This document shows positions 1-8,944 of a DNA stretch of 64,000 bases, one piece after another. The stretch spans positions 248,001 through 312,000 of the forward strand of contig JAOPJY010000002.1 in assembly GCA_025517425.1 (NCBI GenBank), in the 5' to 3' direction. Made by a program: the position numbers and the translations under genes. The notes under the pieces were generated by a model, which saw only the letters and a list, made by a program, of their open reading frames with translations, did not search any database and was not told the DNA's origin. Numbering within the stretch: the first letter of the stretch is position 1; every line of letters begins with the position of its first letter. Source of the stretch: Halobacteria archaeon AArc-dxtr1 (GTDB lineage: Archaea > Halobacteriota > Halobacteria > Halobacteriales > Natrialbaceae).

Positions 1-312
1 ATCCGCCCGGATTGCGCCAACAAACGTCTCCGGGTCCCGCGAAGCGGTGAACAGGACGACCGGGGTCTCAGATCCCAGTTCCGCCGCGAGATCTCCGTCG
101 ACGACCGGTTCGAGCGCTGTCGAAACGACACAGTTGACGGGCTGATGGGAGACTGTCCCGTCCGGCGGGATCGCACGCACCGAGTACGGCGGCGAGATGG
201 ACGCCGCGACGGATTCGCGGCGATCGGAGTTCGGGTCGACGTAGAGGACGGTGAAGTGCGATCGATCGCCACGCGTAACAGAACTCGCCTGCTGATCCGG
301 ATAGGTGGTCAT
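1..312 (-). CDS. Signal-transduction protein with degenerate receiver-like domain, N-terminal fragment
   Basis: The reading frame opens at ATG 312-310 and runs off the left edge, showing 104 residues. The start reads like a haloarchaeal receiver domain: a hydrophobic first strand ending TVLYVDPNSD, a middle strand ending NCVVSTALEP, and a later strand VVLFTASRDPE. In normal receivers the middle strand ends in the phosphorylated Asp (VVSD); here the aligned residue is Thr, so the domain is probably not phosphorylated in the usual way. Such domains head many haloarchaeal PAS/histidine kinases and Bat-type regulators, but the effector part is outside the window, so the class is inferred. An AT-rich stretch at about 351-360 could be its promoter on the minus strand. 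Confidence 0.6.
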   Translation of the reverse strand, partial: MTTYPDQQASSVTRGDRSHFTVLYVDPNSDRRESVAASISPPYSVRAIPPDGTVSHQPVNCVVSTALEPVVDGDLAAELGSETPVVLFTASRDPETFVGAIRAD

Positions 313-395
313 TGAAACCGCTCAGGTACGCTCTGGGGTTTAGAGAGCACGCTAATAAATCCGTTGTGAGTGACTAGTTCGAAATCGGACAGGGG

Positions 396-1262
396 CTACA
401 GATCAGTGCCGTTGAATCGGTAGTAACCGACCGCAAGTGAGGCAAGTAGCCACAGCGCCAGGACGAGGATGCCGACTTCGGGGTTCGTGTAGAACGGTTC
501 GGCCTCGCCAGCCGTTACCTCGACGCCGGCGCCACCGGGGTCGGCAGCTGCGGTATCCGCGAGGTCCGGCAGCAGGGCGACAATCGTCGAGAAGTACGCT
601 GACGACGGCGAAATCTGGGTTACGAGGAACACCCAGTCCGGGATCTGCGTTGGAAACGAAAACCCCTCCACGACGTAAAGGACGCCCATCGGGACCACGT
701 CCCAGACGAGCTCGAAGACGACGAAAAAGCCAAGCGCCAGCGTCGTGGCTCGTGACGTCGACCCAGTTGTCGCGGAGATGCCGACGACGATAGCCGTGTA
801 GACAGCAGCGAACGAGAGGGTCGCAAGCACGAAGACCAGTACCGCGAGGACGTCGACCTCGCCGAGCATGGCAGCGCCGAACCCGAGGCCGACGACGAGG
901 CCACTGCCGAGTCCGAACGCGAGGACACCAGCCCTTCCGAGCACTTTGCCGAGGAAGACCTGCCCGCGCGTGGTCGGCAACGAGAGCAAGAGTTTGATGC
1001 TTCCGAGTTCCCGCTCACCGGCGAGTGACTTATAACAGACGACGATCGCCGCAACCGGAACGAACAGGCTGGTGAGCGCGACGGTAAAGAAGATCAGTCC
1101 GCCAAAGGTCGCCCCCGCCGGCGAGCCGAGCATCTCCGGAACTTCGACATAGGCATACGTCGAAATGAGCGATAAGACGACGAAAACAGCGACCAGTGCC
1201 CACAGTGCCCGCGACTGGACGGCATCTCGGAAGTCTTTCTTCGCGACGGTGAGCCACGTCAT
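396..1262 (-). CDS. ABC-2 type transporter permease
   Basis: This 288-residue integral membrane protein has about six hydrophobic segments and the layout of the NosY/ABC-2 permease family: an N-terminal helix after a short cytosolic start (FRDAVQSRALWALVAVF), a conserved cytosolic loop (CYKSLAGERELGSIKLLLSL) and a final helix near the C-terminus. The loop with GERE..G..KLLLSLP is the typical coupling region of this family. It overlaps the upstream ATPase gene by four bases (ATGA), so the two are translated together and should form one exporter. Substrate cannot be told from sequence; in haloarchaea such pairs are often simply called ABC transporter permease. Confidence 0.9.
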   Translation of the reverse strand: MTWLTVAKKDFRDAVQSRALWALVAVFVVLSLISTYAYVEVPEMLGSPAGATFGGLIFFTVALTSLFVPVAAIVVCYKSLAGERELGSIKLLLSLPTTRGQVFLGKVLGRAGVLAFGLGSGLVVGLGFGAAMLGEVDVLAVLVFVLATLSFAAVYTAIVVGISATTGSTSRATTLALGFFVVFELVWDVVPMGVLYVVEGFSFPTQIPDWVFLVTQISPSSAYFSTIVALLPDLADTAAADPGGAGVEVTAGEAEPFYTNPEVGILVLALWLLASLAVGYYRFNGTDL

Positions 1263-2182
1263 CTCCGGACCTCCTGGGCCTCGTTGGTGTAGCGAACGAA
1301 CAGATCACCGAGAGAGGATTCGACGACGGAGAAGTCCTGGACCGAAGAGACGTCGTCGATAGCGTCTAACACGGCAAACTTCGAGACCCCGTCGACTGTG
1401 ACCCGGAACCGGCCGTCATCAATCGAGGCGGTGCCAACACCGTTGACACTCCTGACCCGTTCGAGGACAGCTGCGTCGACGCGCTCGGTGGAAACGTACA
1501 ACGTCTCCCCGGTTTCGGTCGCGTCGCGGAGGCCGTCGATCGTGTCGGTGGCGACGAGCCGTCCGCGATTGATAATCGCCACGCGGTCACAGACAGCTTC
1601 AACTTGCTCCATGATGTGGCTCGAGAAGAAGACGGTGGTCCCGCGGGCGTTCTCCTCGCGGATGATCTCGCGCATCTCGCGAGCACCGTTCGGATCGAGA
1701 CCCGTCGAGGGCTCGTCTAAGACGAGCAGGTCGGGGTCGCCGACGAGTGCCATCGCGAGAACCAGCCGTTGGGCCATCCCTTTCGAGTAGCCACCGGCTT
1801 TTCGGTCGGCAGCGTCCGCGATCCGGACGCGTTCGAGCAGCGCCCCGGCATCGTCGTCGGCGCCTTTCATCTCGATCGCGAACTCGACGTGTTGACGGCC
1901 GGTGAGTCGATCGTAGACGTGGTAGGCGTCTGGAAGTACACCGGTACGACTGCGGACGGTCTCGCCCTCAGTCTGGGCGTCGTAACCCAGGACGGTGGCG
2001 GTGCCTGCGGTTGGGCGCGTAAAATCCAGTAAGATGTCGATCGTCGTGGACTTGCCGGCGCCGTTGGGGCCCAAAAAGCCGAAAATTTCGCCCTCCTCGA
2101 CAGAGAGACTGAGATCGTCGACCGCGACGACATCGCCGAACCGTTTGGTCAGACCGTCGAGTTCAATCGCAGGCACAGTCAA
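1259..2182 (-). CDS. ABC transporter ATP-binding protein
   Basis: About 307 residues with all nucleotide-binding motifs: Walker A GPNGAGKST (38-46), signature YSKGMAQRL (132-140), Walker B LLVLDEPSTGLDP (152-164) and the switch histidine in FFSSHIMEQ (189). The C-terminal 80 residues form the accessory domain usual for CcmA/NatA-type ATPases that pair with ABC-2 permeases. The longest frame begins at TTG 2182, but a GGAGG Shine-Dalgarno-like sequence sits seven bases before an in-frame GTG at 2176, giving a start MPAIELDGLTKRFGD; this GTG is the likelier start. The gene leads a two-gene operon with the permease at 396-1262. The product should energise export of an unknown substrate. Confidence 0.92.
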   Translation of the reverse strand: MTVPAIELDGLTKRFGDVVAVDDLSLSVEEGEIFGFLGPNGAGKSTTIDILLDFTRPTAGTATVLGYDAQTEGETVRSRTGVLPDAYHVYDRLTGRQHVEFAIEMKGADDDAGALLERVRIADAADRKAGGYSKGMAQRLVLAMALVGDPDLLVLDEPSTGLDPNGAREMREIIREENARGTTVFFSSHIMEQVEAVCDRVAIINRGRLVATDTIDGLRDATETGETLYVSTERVDAAVLERVRSVNGVGTASIDDGRFRVTVDGVSKFAVLDAIDDVSSVQDFSVVESSLGDLFVRYTNEAQEVRR

Positions 2183-2250
2183 CCCTCCGTGACGAGACGA
2201 CTAGGTGCTGGACGTCGAACAGCAGGTGCATGACCGCTCATGCTCGGGAG

Positions 2251-2260
2251 ATTAAATAAA
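2251..2260 (-). promoter_or_regulatory. TATA-like promoter element for the ABC exporter operon
   Basis: An AT-rich run reading TTTATTTAAT on the minus strand stands out from the GC-rich surroundings about 80 bases before the likely GTG start. Transcription would begin about 2228, leaving a leader of roughly 50 bases that contains the GGAGG ribosome-binding site. This is inferred from position and composition only. Confidence 0.5.
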
Positions 2261-2323
2261 TCCCGCGTACACGCATTCAGTGAGGCGAGCAACGGTTCGC
2301 TGGGCCAGTCGTCGCGGACCAGA

Positions 2324-2734
2324 TCAGGGCCAGTCGTCGCGGGCCGGTTCGGGCTCGGGTTCGTCGGACGTGGCATCAGAAGCGAGGGTCCAGTCGGCGG
2401 CCTCGGCGGCGTCGTCGACGTGGAGGAACTCCCAGCCGAGATCGTCGGCCATCGCCTCGTCCTCGTCGGTGGTGCCGATGAAGACGTACCGCTCCGTGTC
2501 GAACTGATCTTTGACGCCGACGAGGCTCTCCTCGACACCCCGGGGACCGGAGAAGAAGTCCTGGCGGACCCGGTTCTTTCGCGTGAAGTTCGTCACGACG
2601 TAGGTGGGCTTCTCGGAGACGACCCCGACGTACGTCGTCCAGCTTCGCGCGTCCTCGAAGACGTGCTCGGGGGACGTCACCGCCTTCAGCGCCTCGAGTT
2701 CGAACGCCAGAGTCATGTCGCTACCGCCGTTCAT
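2324..2734 (-). CDS. DUF7124 domain-containing protein
   Basis: A 136-residue acidic soluble protein beginning MNGGSDMTLAFELEALKAV. The core (VGVVSEKPTYVVTNFTRKN, then RQDFFSGPRGVEES, then FDTERYVFIGTTDEDEAMAD) matches a family I recall as DUF7124, found widely in haloarchaea and without known function. The frame remains open to 2761, but the extra residues are not family-like and the ATG at 2734 gives the conserved N-terminus; ATG 2716 (MTLAFEL) is another option. The tail is a low-complexity acidic stretch rich in Glu, Pro and Asp. It is a single gene between the exporter and the flavoprotein; no functional link is visible. Confidence 0.8.
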   Translation of the reverse strand: MNGGSDMTLAFELEALKAVTSPEHVFEDARSWTTYVGVVSEKPTYVVTNFTRKNRVRQDFFSGPRGVEESLVGVKDQFDTERYVFIGTTDEDEAMADDLGWEFLHVDDAAEAADWTLASDATSDEPEPEPARDDWP

Positions 2735-2821
2735 ACCCGGAAAAAGACGGGCGCGACGCAAAACGGCTTCGATACCGGGAATGAATCCGGGCCGTCGTCG
2801 GCAACGGCCGCGGCGACCGTG

Positions 2822-4060
2822 TTACTGCTCTTGAAGCGGCGCCAGATCGTCGGCGTCGACACGCTTCTCTAAAAGGACCTCGGCCTGATCGGCAACCGGA
2901 CGCTGCTCACGCATCAGCTGCTTGAGCGTGCTCTGGGCGGAGAGGTCGCCGATGAGGACGCCACCGACGACCTTGCCGTCTTTGAACGCGATGCGTCGCC
3001 ACTCGGTGTCGCTGTACTTGCGCTCGGCGTGCTCGTCGCCGAGCGTGGGGTGGCCAAAGGAGAGAAACGGGAAATCGAAGTGGGTGATCGAGTACGAGGA
3101 GACCCACTCGAAGGCCTCGTCCTCGTCGTCGGCGGCCATGTTGACGGCGGCGACCCGACCCTGCTCTTTCGCCGAGCCCCAGGAGCCGTTCTGGGCCTGC
3201 TCGCCGAGCAACACGTCGTAGAAGCGGGTGATGTCGCCGGCCGCGTAGACGTCCTCGAGGTTGGTCTGCATGAACTCGTCGACGACGATACCGCTTTCCT
3301 GTTCGATACCGGTCCCGTGGAGGAACTCGGTGTTGAACGTGAGGCCGATGGCGACGCCGGCGAAGTCACAGGGGTAGCGCTCGCCGTTGGGGTCGACCGC
3401 GGCCGTGACCGCGCCGTCGTCGTCGACTTCGAACTCGGAAACGCCGCTGTCGAAGACCGGCTCAACGCCGACGTCGCGCATTCCCTCGTGCATGATCTCG
3501 GCGCCGTCAGCAGAGAGCGCGTAGCGCCACCAGCGGTCACCGCGCATCAGGTACTTACCGGAAACGCCCTGAGAACCGCAGACAGCCGCAAAGTCGATAC
3601 CGAGAAGCCCGGCGCCGACGATAGCCGCCTCCTCGGCGGCCTCGGCGCTCTCGCGGATCCTGCGAGCATCCTGGAAGGTCCAGAAGTGGTGGACGCCCTC
3701 GGCGTCGCTGTTGGGGACAGGCAGCTGCGTCGGCGTCCCGCCGGTCGCGACCAGCAGCTTGTCATAGGAGATGTCCTCGCCGTCGTGGATTCGCAGCTGC
3801 TTCGCGTCAGGGTCGACGGTCGCCACGTGGGTGTTGAGTTGGAGGTCGATATCTCGTTCGTCGTACCACTCCTCGTCGTGGATCGAAATCGGCGCTTCGG
3901 GGAGCTTCCCCTTCGCGTGTTCTTTGATCAGGATGCGGTTATAGAGTGGCTCCCCTTCATCGGTGATAACGGTGATCGTCGCCTCCGGATCCTCTTCCCG
4001 GAGCGTTTCGGCCGCGGAACTCCCCGCGATACCGTCACCGATGATCACGTAGTCGGTCAT
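2822..4060 (-). CDS. NAD(P)/FAD-dependent oxidoreductase
   Basis: A 412-residue pyridine nucleotide-disulfide-type flavoprotein. The N-terminal FAD Rossmann motif is GDGIAGSSAAETL, the second nucleotide-binding motif is GAGLLGIDFAAVCGS, and the second FAD contact is the VYAAGDITRF segment, in the order of the nitrite reductase/rubredoxin reductase family. There is no CxxxxC redox pair, so it is not a dithiol reductase. The C-terminal segment FGHPTLGDEHAERKYSD resembles the NirB/NoxA-like C-terminal domain. Start MTDYVIIG at 4060 is preferred over an ATG nine bases earlier because it lies directly before the first beta strand. The electron acceptor is unknown; a redoxin or ferredoxin reductase role is plausible. 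Confidence 0.85.
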   Translation of the reverse strand: MTDYVIIGDGIAGSSAAETLREEDPEATITVITDEGEPLYNRILIKEHAKGKLPEAPISIHDEEWYDERDIDLQLNTHVATVDPDAKQLRIHDGEDISYDKLLVATGGTPTQLPVPNSDAEGVHHFWTFQDARRIRESAEAAEEAAIVGAGLLGIDFAAVCGSQGVSGKYLMRGDRWWRYALSADGAEIMHEGMRDVGVEPVFDSGVSEFEVDDDGAVTAAVDPNGERYPCDFAGVAIGLTFNTEFLHGTGIEQESGIVVDEFMQTNLEDVYAAGDITRFYDVLLGEQAQNGSWGSAKEQGRVAAVNMAADDEDEAFEWVSSYSITHFDFPFLSFGHPTLGDEHAERKYSDTEWRRIAFKDGKVVGGVLIGDLSAQSTLKQLMREQRPVADQAEVLLEKRVDADDLAPLQEQ

Positions 4061-4180
4061 ATACGGCAAGGTTTGTAACGAGGGGTAAAGTGGGTTGCTA
4101 TCCCGTTCAGCGTTCCGTGTGTGAACCTACACTTTGCGACGGTCGAACCCCTCATTACCCTCGCGTTCATACCTGCAAGT

Positions 4181-4780
4181 ATGAAGATTAGACAGAACGC
4201 GCGCCACGTCGCTTCACGGAAGGCTCTCGAGACACCAGGGATCCGCTCGGTCGCGAAACGCGGGCTCGTCCGCTTACACACCCGTATCTTCAGCGGGAAG
4301 GCCGATCCCGAGCGGGTCGACGAGCGAACCGATCGCCTCGACGCGCTCTTCGGGGCGACTGTCGACACCTACCTCGCGGCGTTGCAGGCCGGCTACTCCG
4401 AGGCCGAAGCGCGAGAGATTACCCACATCCAGGCCAACTTCGACTTCTACAACCACGGCTGGACCGAGATGATGGAGATTCCGGTCGACGAACTCGAGGC
4501 CCACTACGACCGCCACGCCGACTTCTTCGATACCTGGGGGATCACGATCGCCGATCCGTTAGGCGAGTTCGAGCCAGCTGGCGGCCTTCCGGCCGCTCCC
4601 TCGACGCCCGAGCGCCTCGAGGATCCGGACCACCCCCACGCCGAGGGCGGGTTCGCCGACGACGTCTACGTCGAAGGGCCCGACGGCGAGCTGGTCGTGG
4701 GTGGGGACGCAGACGTGGGTGAGGCCGATATCTCCGAGGCGGTCGGCGTCGACGGAGCCGACGCAGACGACGAGCGCTGA
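4181..4780 (+). CDS. DUF6149 family protein
   Basis: A 199-residue protein starting MKIRQNARHVASRKALETP. The first 130 residues are a conserved helical domain (THIQANFDFYNHGWTEMMEI is a distinctive block); the last 70 are an acidic, Gly/Asp-rich tail. I recognise the family as the haloarchaeal DUF6149, which has no known function. The frame stays open upstream to 4121 but ATG 4181 gives the family N-terminus. It is divergent from the flavoprotein at 4060, leaving about 120 bases for both promoters. The aromatic and His-rich central block could bind a cofactor or metal, but that is speculation. Confidence 0.8.
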   Translation: MKIRQNARHVASRKALETPGIRSVAKRGLVRLHTRIFSGKADPERVDERTDRLDALFGATVDTYLAALQAGYSEAEAREITHIQANFDFYNHGWTEMMEIPVDELEAHYDRHADFFDTWGITIADPLGEFEPAGGLPAAPSTPERLEDPDHPHAEGGFADDVYVEGPDGELVVGGDADVGEADISEAVGVDGADADDER

Positions 4781-4858
4781 GGGCACCGTGACGCAGCCGA
4801 TTTTCGCGCGCTTCCAAGCGGCTAAGTAGCCGCGGCGACGCCGTTTCGACACCACGCC

Positions 4859-6163
4859 ATGGCCCTGACCGCGAACGACCGATCGATCGCCGGCTTCACG
4901 ATGGCTGGCCACGCGCTGGTCCACTGGTTCGAGACGTCGATCCCGATCCTGCTGGTCGTCTGGATCGCGCAGTTCGACGTCAGCGTCGCCGTCCTCGGGC
5001 TCGTCGTCGCACTCGGCTACGCCCCGTTCGGCCTCGGCGCGCTTCCCGGCGGGATCCTCGCAGACCGGTACGGAACGAAGCGACTCGTCTGCTGGAGTCT
5101 CGTCGGAATGAGTGTCGCGTTTCTCGCGCTCGCAGGCGCGGCCGTCGCCGACTCTATCTGGGCGATCGCCGTCGGTCTCGTCCTGTGGGGCGTCGCGGCC
5201 AGCGTCTACCACCCCGCGGGACTGTCGCTGATCAGCACCGGGGTGGAGGATCGAGGGACGGTCTTCGCCTGGCACGGCATCGCGGGCAACGCCGGCATCG
5301 CGCTGGGGCCGTTTGCCGCCGCGACGCTGCTGATCGTCGTCGGCTGGGACGCCTGGTACTACGTCCCGGCGCTGCTCGCGATACCCGGATTTCTCGCCGC
5401 GGCCTACGGCTTCGGCGCCGAGTTCGACCCGACCGCGGCCGTCGCGGACGGTGCGCTCGCGGCTGGCGAGGACGGAGCCGACGACCGGTTCTCGCTGCCC
5501 GACTTTCTGGCGGACTCCCGGACCCTGTTCGCGAGCGCGTTCGCGATCGTCTTCGTGATCGTCACCTTCGAGGGGTTGTACTACCGCGGGATGCTGACCT
5601 ACCTCCCCGAGGTACTCCACAACGCGCCCGCGATCGCAGACCTCGAGTTCGCACCCGAACTCGAGCGATACGAGATCGACGTCGAGTTCTACCTCTACGT
5701 CGGGCTGCTGGTCGCCGGGATGGGTGGCCAGTACGTCGGCGGCAAGCTCACCAACCGCGTCTCCCCTGCCGCCGGGATGGGAGCGCTGTTCGTCGTCTTG
5801 GCTACACTGGCGCTCGCGTTCGTCCCGGCGACGGCGGCCGGGGCGGCGGGCCTGTGGCCACTCGTCGCCCTCTGTGTCGTCTTCGGGATCTGCCTGTTCG
5901 CGATCCAGCCGTTCTACCAGGAGGCCGTCGCCGTCTACACGCCTCCCGAGTCCCGGGGGCTCTCCTACGGTTACACCTACCTCGGCGAGTTCGGCCTCGG
6001 CTCGGCGAGTATCGCGCTCGGCGGCCTGGCACTCGGCGTCTCACAGGCCTGGTTCTTCGGCCTGCTGGCGGCGTTCGCGGCGGTCGGGGCCGCGCTCGCG
6101 GTCGGGCTGTACTCCGGAGTCGACCGCCGCCGGGGCGGCATCGGATCGACCGCCGACGACTGA
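4859..6163 (+). CDS. Major facilitator superfamily transporter
   Basis: A 434-residue polytopic protein with about twelve transmembrane segments. The loop between helices 2 and 3 has GGILADRYGTKRL, a good match to the MFS signature G-x-x-x-D-R-x-G-x-(R/K). A proline/glycine-rich segment in helix 5 (GIAGNAGIALGPF) is like the antiporter motif of drug/H+ or sugar exporters. A longer loop around residues 190-215 separates the two six-helix halves. The extracellular loop holding EVLHNAPAIADLEFAPE is acidic, as expected in a halophile. Substrate is unknown. The start MALTANDRS lies within a plausible leaderless context. Confidence 0.88.
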   Translation: MALTANDRSIAGFTMAGHALVHWFETSIPILLVVWIAQFDVSVAVLGLVVALGYAPFGLGALPGGILADRYGTKRLVCWSLVGMSVAFLALAGAAVADSIWAIAVGLVLWGVAASVYHPAGLSLISTGVEDRGTVFAWHGIAGNAGIALGPFAAATLLIVVGWDAWYYVPALLAIPGFLAAAYGFGAEFDPTAAVADGALAAGEDGADDRFSLPDFLADSRTLFASAFAIVFVIVTFEGLYYRGMLTYLPEVLHNAPAIADLEFAPELERYEIDVEFYLYVGLLVAGMGGQYVGGKLTNRVSPAAGMGALFVVLATLALAFVPATAAGAAGLWPLVALCVVFGICLFAIQPFYQEAVAVYTPPESRGLSYGYTYLGEFGLGSASIALGGLALGVSQAWFFGLLAAFAAVGAALAVGLYSGVDRRRGGIGSTADD

Positions 6164-6295
6164 GCAGCCGCGACTACCGATCGCCACTGGCATCGAACCG
6201 GGGGTACGCTGACAACGCGAGTGCGATCGAACCGGCGGGAATCGACGCCGGGTCGGTCCGCTACCTTTTTGCCCGCAGTCTGGAAAGCACACGAC

Positions 6296-7177
6296 ATGCT
6301 AACCGTGCGGGCGCCGGCGACCAGCGCGAACCTCGGCAGCGGCTTCGACGTCTTCGGCGTCGCCCTGGGCTCGCCCGCCGACGTGATCCGGGTCGAACGC
6401 GCCTCCGAGACCGAGATCACGGTCACCGGCGCCGGCAGCGAGTTCATCCCGGAAGATCCCGACTCCAACACCGTCGGCGCCGTCGCGAAGGCACTCGACG
6501 CGCCGGCTCGTATCCGGATCGACAAGGGCGTCCGCCCCTCCTCCGGGCTGGGCTCCTCGGCTGCCAGCGCGGCCGCCGCGGCCGTCGCACTGAACGAACT
6601 CTACGACCGCGGGCTCTCCCGCGAGGAACTGGTTCCGATCGCCGCCGAGGGCGAGGCACTCGTCTCCGGGACTGCTCACGCGGACAACGTCGCTCCCTCC
6701 CTGCTTGGCGGCTTTACGATCGTCACCGACGACGGCGTCACGCAGGTCGAGACCGACGTCCCGCTGGTGGCCTGCCTGCCCGAAACGGCCGTCTCGACGC
6801 GCGATGCGCGCGGTGTCGTCCCCGAGAACGCGGCGCTTACCGACATCGTCTCGACGGTCGGCAACGCGGCGACGCTCGCGGTCGGAATGACCAGAGACGA
6901 CCCGACGCTCGTCGGCCAAGGAATGGACGACGGGATCGTCACACCTGAGCGCGCGGCGCTCATCGACGGCTACGCAGCGGTCCGGGAGGCCGCCCTCAAG
7001 GCGGGCGCCACCGGCGTCACCGTCAGCGGCGCCGGCCCCGGCGTGCTGGCGGCCTGCCAGCGAGGCGATCGACGCCAGGTCGCCGCCGCGATGATCGGTG
7101 CGTTCGACGCCGCAGGTATCGAGAGTCGAGCCTACCAGACCGCCGTGGGCGACGGAGCGACGCTGTACCGGGAGTAG
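6296..7177 (+). CDS. thrB: Homoserine kinase
   Basis: A 293-residue GHMP-family kinase that phosphorylates homoserine in threonine biosynthesis. The ATP loop is PSSGLGSSAASAA (81-93); the N-terminus APATSANLGSGFDVFG is the usual substrate-side motif of homoserine kinases, and VSGAGPGVLAA near residue 240 is GHMP motif 3. Length fits the family (about 290-300). The frame is open upstream to 6221, but ATG 6296 gives the conserved MLTVRAPATSANLG start, and the T-rich ctacctttttgcc about 25-30 bases before it can serve as promoter. No other threonine gene lies adjacent. Confidence 0.95.
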   Translation: MLTVRAPATSANLGSGFDVFGVALGSPADVIRVERASETEITVTGAGSEFIPEDPDSNTVGAVAKALDAPARIRIDKGVRPSSGLGSSAASAAAAAVALNELYDRGLSREELVPIAAEGEALVSGTAHADNVAPSLLGGFTIVTDDGVTQVETDVPLVACLPETAVSTRDARGVVPENAALTDIVSTVGNAATLAVGMTRDDPTLVGQGMDDGIVTPERAALIDGYAAVREAALKAGATGVTVSGAGPGVLAACQRGDRRQVAAAMIGAFDAAGIESRAYQTAVGDGATLYRE

Positions 7178-7280
7178 CGCCGGGCACTCGGGGAGCAAAA
7201 GAGACGAGATCGATCGACGGTGTCCGAGCCTGCGACCGGCCACGACGCTTATCCCGCTGAACGATGATAGTCACGGCACC

Positions 7281-7838
7281 GTGAGTACCGACACCGAGAC
7301 CCTGACAGTCGAACCGTCTGTCGACGGCAGCGACCTCTACCCGCTCGTTCGGATCACCCTGCTCGTCGGAAGCGGGCTGCTCGTCGTCGCGCTCGCCTCG
7401 CTGTTGCCCGGACTCGAACAGCTGTTCGGGTGGCTGCCGATCTCGCTGTCGGCCACCCTCCTGGCACTCGGAACCTATCTCCTCGTAGCGGGGTTGCTGG
7501 CAGCGTCGCCAGTCCTCGAGCGCCTCGTTCGAAGCTCACTCGACGGACCGGAAGCAGTCGTCACAGACGTCGCAGCGAGTGCGAAGTACGTGGCCGTGTT
7601 TTCTGCGATTCCGATCGCCCACTGGGGCTTCGAACCCCCTCTCGCGCCGGCGTTTGCCACCGTCTCGGGCGGGTGGCTGTACCACCTGACCTTTCTCGCA
7701 CTCGCACTGCTCCCGCTCGCGCTGCTCATCGCGCGGATTCGGCGCTGTCTCGATCCGCTGGCCGAGTTGCTCGCGAACCAGCTCGCGGGCTCGCCGGAAC
7801 GAAGCGGCGAGACGGCCGGACGAGTTCGACGCGAGTAA
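7281..7838 (+). CDS. Hypothetical membrane protein
   Basis: An unrecognised 185-residue protein starting at GTG 7281 (reads VSTDTETLTVEP). After a short acidic N-terminus there are four or so hydrophobic segments (about 25-45, 55-78, 100-125, 128-150), ending in a charged Arg-rich tail. The frame is open further upstream to 7098, but those residues are not hydrophobic or acidic and overlap homoserine kinase, so they are excluded. Nothing in the protein suggests enzymatic activity. It sits between thrB and pdxS in a convergent arrangement with pdxS. Confidence 0.7.
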   Translation: MSTDTETLTVEPSVDGSDLYPLVRITLLVGSGLLVVALASLLPGLEQLFGWLPISLSATLLALGTYLLVAGLLAASPVLERLVRSSLDGPEAVVTDVAASAKYVAVFSAIPIAHWGFEPPLAPAFATVSGGWLYHLTFLALALLPLALLIARIRRCLDPLAELLANQLAGSPERSGETAGRVRRE

Positions 7839-7881
7839 GCACGTGCCGTAAAAACAGTCGGTTCGGAATCCGGTCGACCGC

Positions 7882-8790
7882 TCAGACGCCCCGTCCCTGG
7901 AGCTTCTCTTCCTCGGGGAGGTCGACGTTCGCGTCGCCTTTCATGCTCTTGCCGAGATTCTTCGAGATCTCGGCGAGTTCCTCGGGGTCGTCCCAGTTGT
8001 TGACGGCCTCGACGATCGCTTCGCCCATCTCGACGGGGTTCTCGGCGCCGAAGATGCCGCTGCCGACGAAGATGCCGTCACACTCGTGGTGCATCATGAG
8101 CGCGGCGTCGGCGGGCGTCGCGATGCCGCCCGCGGCGAAGTTCACGACCGGCAATCGGCCCATCTCGGCGGTCTCGTGGACCAGTTCTGCGGGCGCCTCG
8201 ATCTCTCGGGCGTAGGCCTCGCGTTCCTCGTGTTTCATTCCCTCGAGCCGGCGGATCTCGCCTTTGATCGTGCGCTGGTGGTAGACGGCCTGATTGACGT
8301 CGCCAGTCCCGGCCTCGCCTTTGGTGCGGATCATCGCCGCGCCCTCCTCGATCCGGCGCAGCGCCTCGCCGAGGTCGCGTGCACCACAGACGAACGGTGC
8401 CGTGAAGTCGCGCTTGTCGATGTGGTAGGCGTCGTCCGCGGGCGTGAGGACTTCGGACTCGTCGATCATGTCGACACCGACCGCCTCCAGGATCTGGGCT
8501 TCCTTCGTGTGGCCGATTCGGGACTTTCCCATCACCGGAATCGAGACCGAGTCGACGATCTCTGCGACGTCGGCAGGGTCTGCCATCCGGGCGACGCCGC
8601 CGCGCTTGCGAATATCGGCGGGAACGGCCTCAAGGGCCATGACGGCGACCGCGCCGGCGTCTTCTGCAATCTGGGCCTGTTCGGGATCGACGACGTCCAT
8701 GATGACGCCGCCTTTCTGCATCTGGGCGAAGCCGCGCTTGACGAGGTCCGTCCCGCGTCGCAGTTCCTCGAGATCGGTGGGTTCGGTCAT
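7882..8790 (-). CDS. pdxS: Pyridoxal 5'-phosphate synthase lyase subunit PdxS
   Basis: A 302-residue PdxS/SNZ protein making pyridoxal 5'-phosphate from ribose 5-phosphate, glyceraldehyde 3-phosphate and ammonia. Recognisable blocks are the (beta/alpha)8 barrel start [17 protein letters not shown], the family signature [20 protein letters not shown], the lysine-bearing strand [15 protein letters not shown], and the phosphate-binding C-terminal loop [14 protein letters not shown] followed by [10 protein letters not shown]. Length matches the family. The glutaminase partner PdxT is not in this window, so the two genes are unlinked here. Starts at ATG 8790, close to leaderless. Confidence 0.97.
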   Translation of the reverse strand: MTEPTDLEELRRGTDLVKRGFAQMQKGGVIMDVVDPEQAQIAEDAGAVAVMALEAVPADIRKRGGVARMADPADVAEIVDSVSIPVMGKSRIGHTKEAQILEAVGVDMIDESEVLTPADDAYHIDKRDFTAPFVCGARDLGEALRRIEEGAAMIRTKGEAGTGDVNQAVYHQRTIKGEIRRLEGMKHEEREAYAREIEAPAELVHETAEMGRLPVVNFAAGGIATPADAALMMHHECDGIFVGSGIFGAENPVEMGEAIVEAVNNWDDPEELAEISKNLGKSMKGDANVDLPEEEKLQGRGV

Positions 8791-8944
8791 ACGAACGGGT
8801 TAGGACCCACAGCACTTACGCGTGTCCTTTGGCCGAATTCGTCGAGCCGGTTCGAATCGAAGAGACTCCTCAGCAGACGACGGTGATCCGTCGAGAGTGT
8901 CCCGATCGCTATCGTTTTAGCCCTCCCGTCCGTCGCCGCGGACG

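Noticed and set aside
5185-6948. Long Arg-rich open frame (587 residues) overlapping the MFS and homoserine kinase genes
   Set aside because: It is basic and low-complexity, a normal shadow frame of two well-supported GC-rich genes with acidic products.
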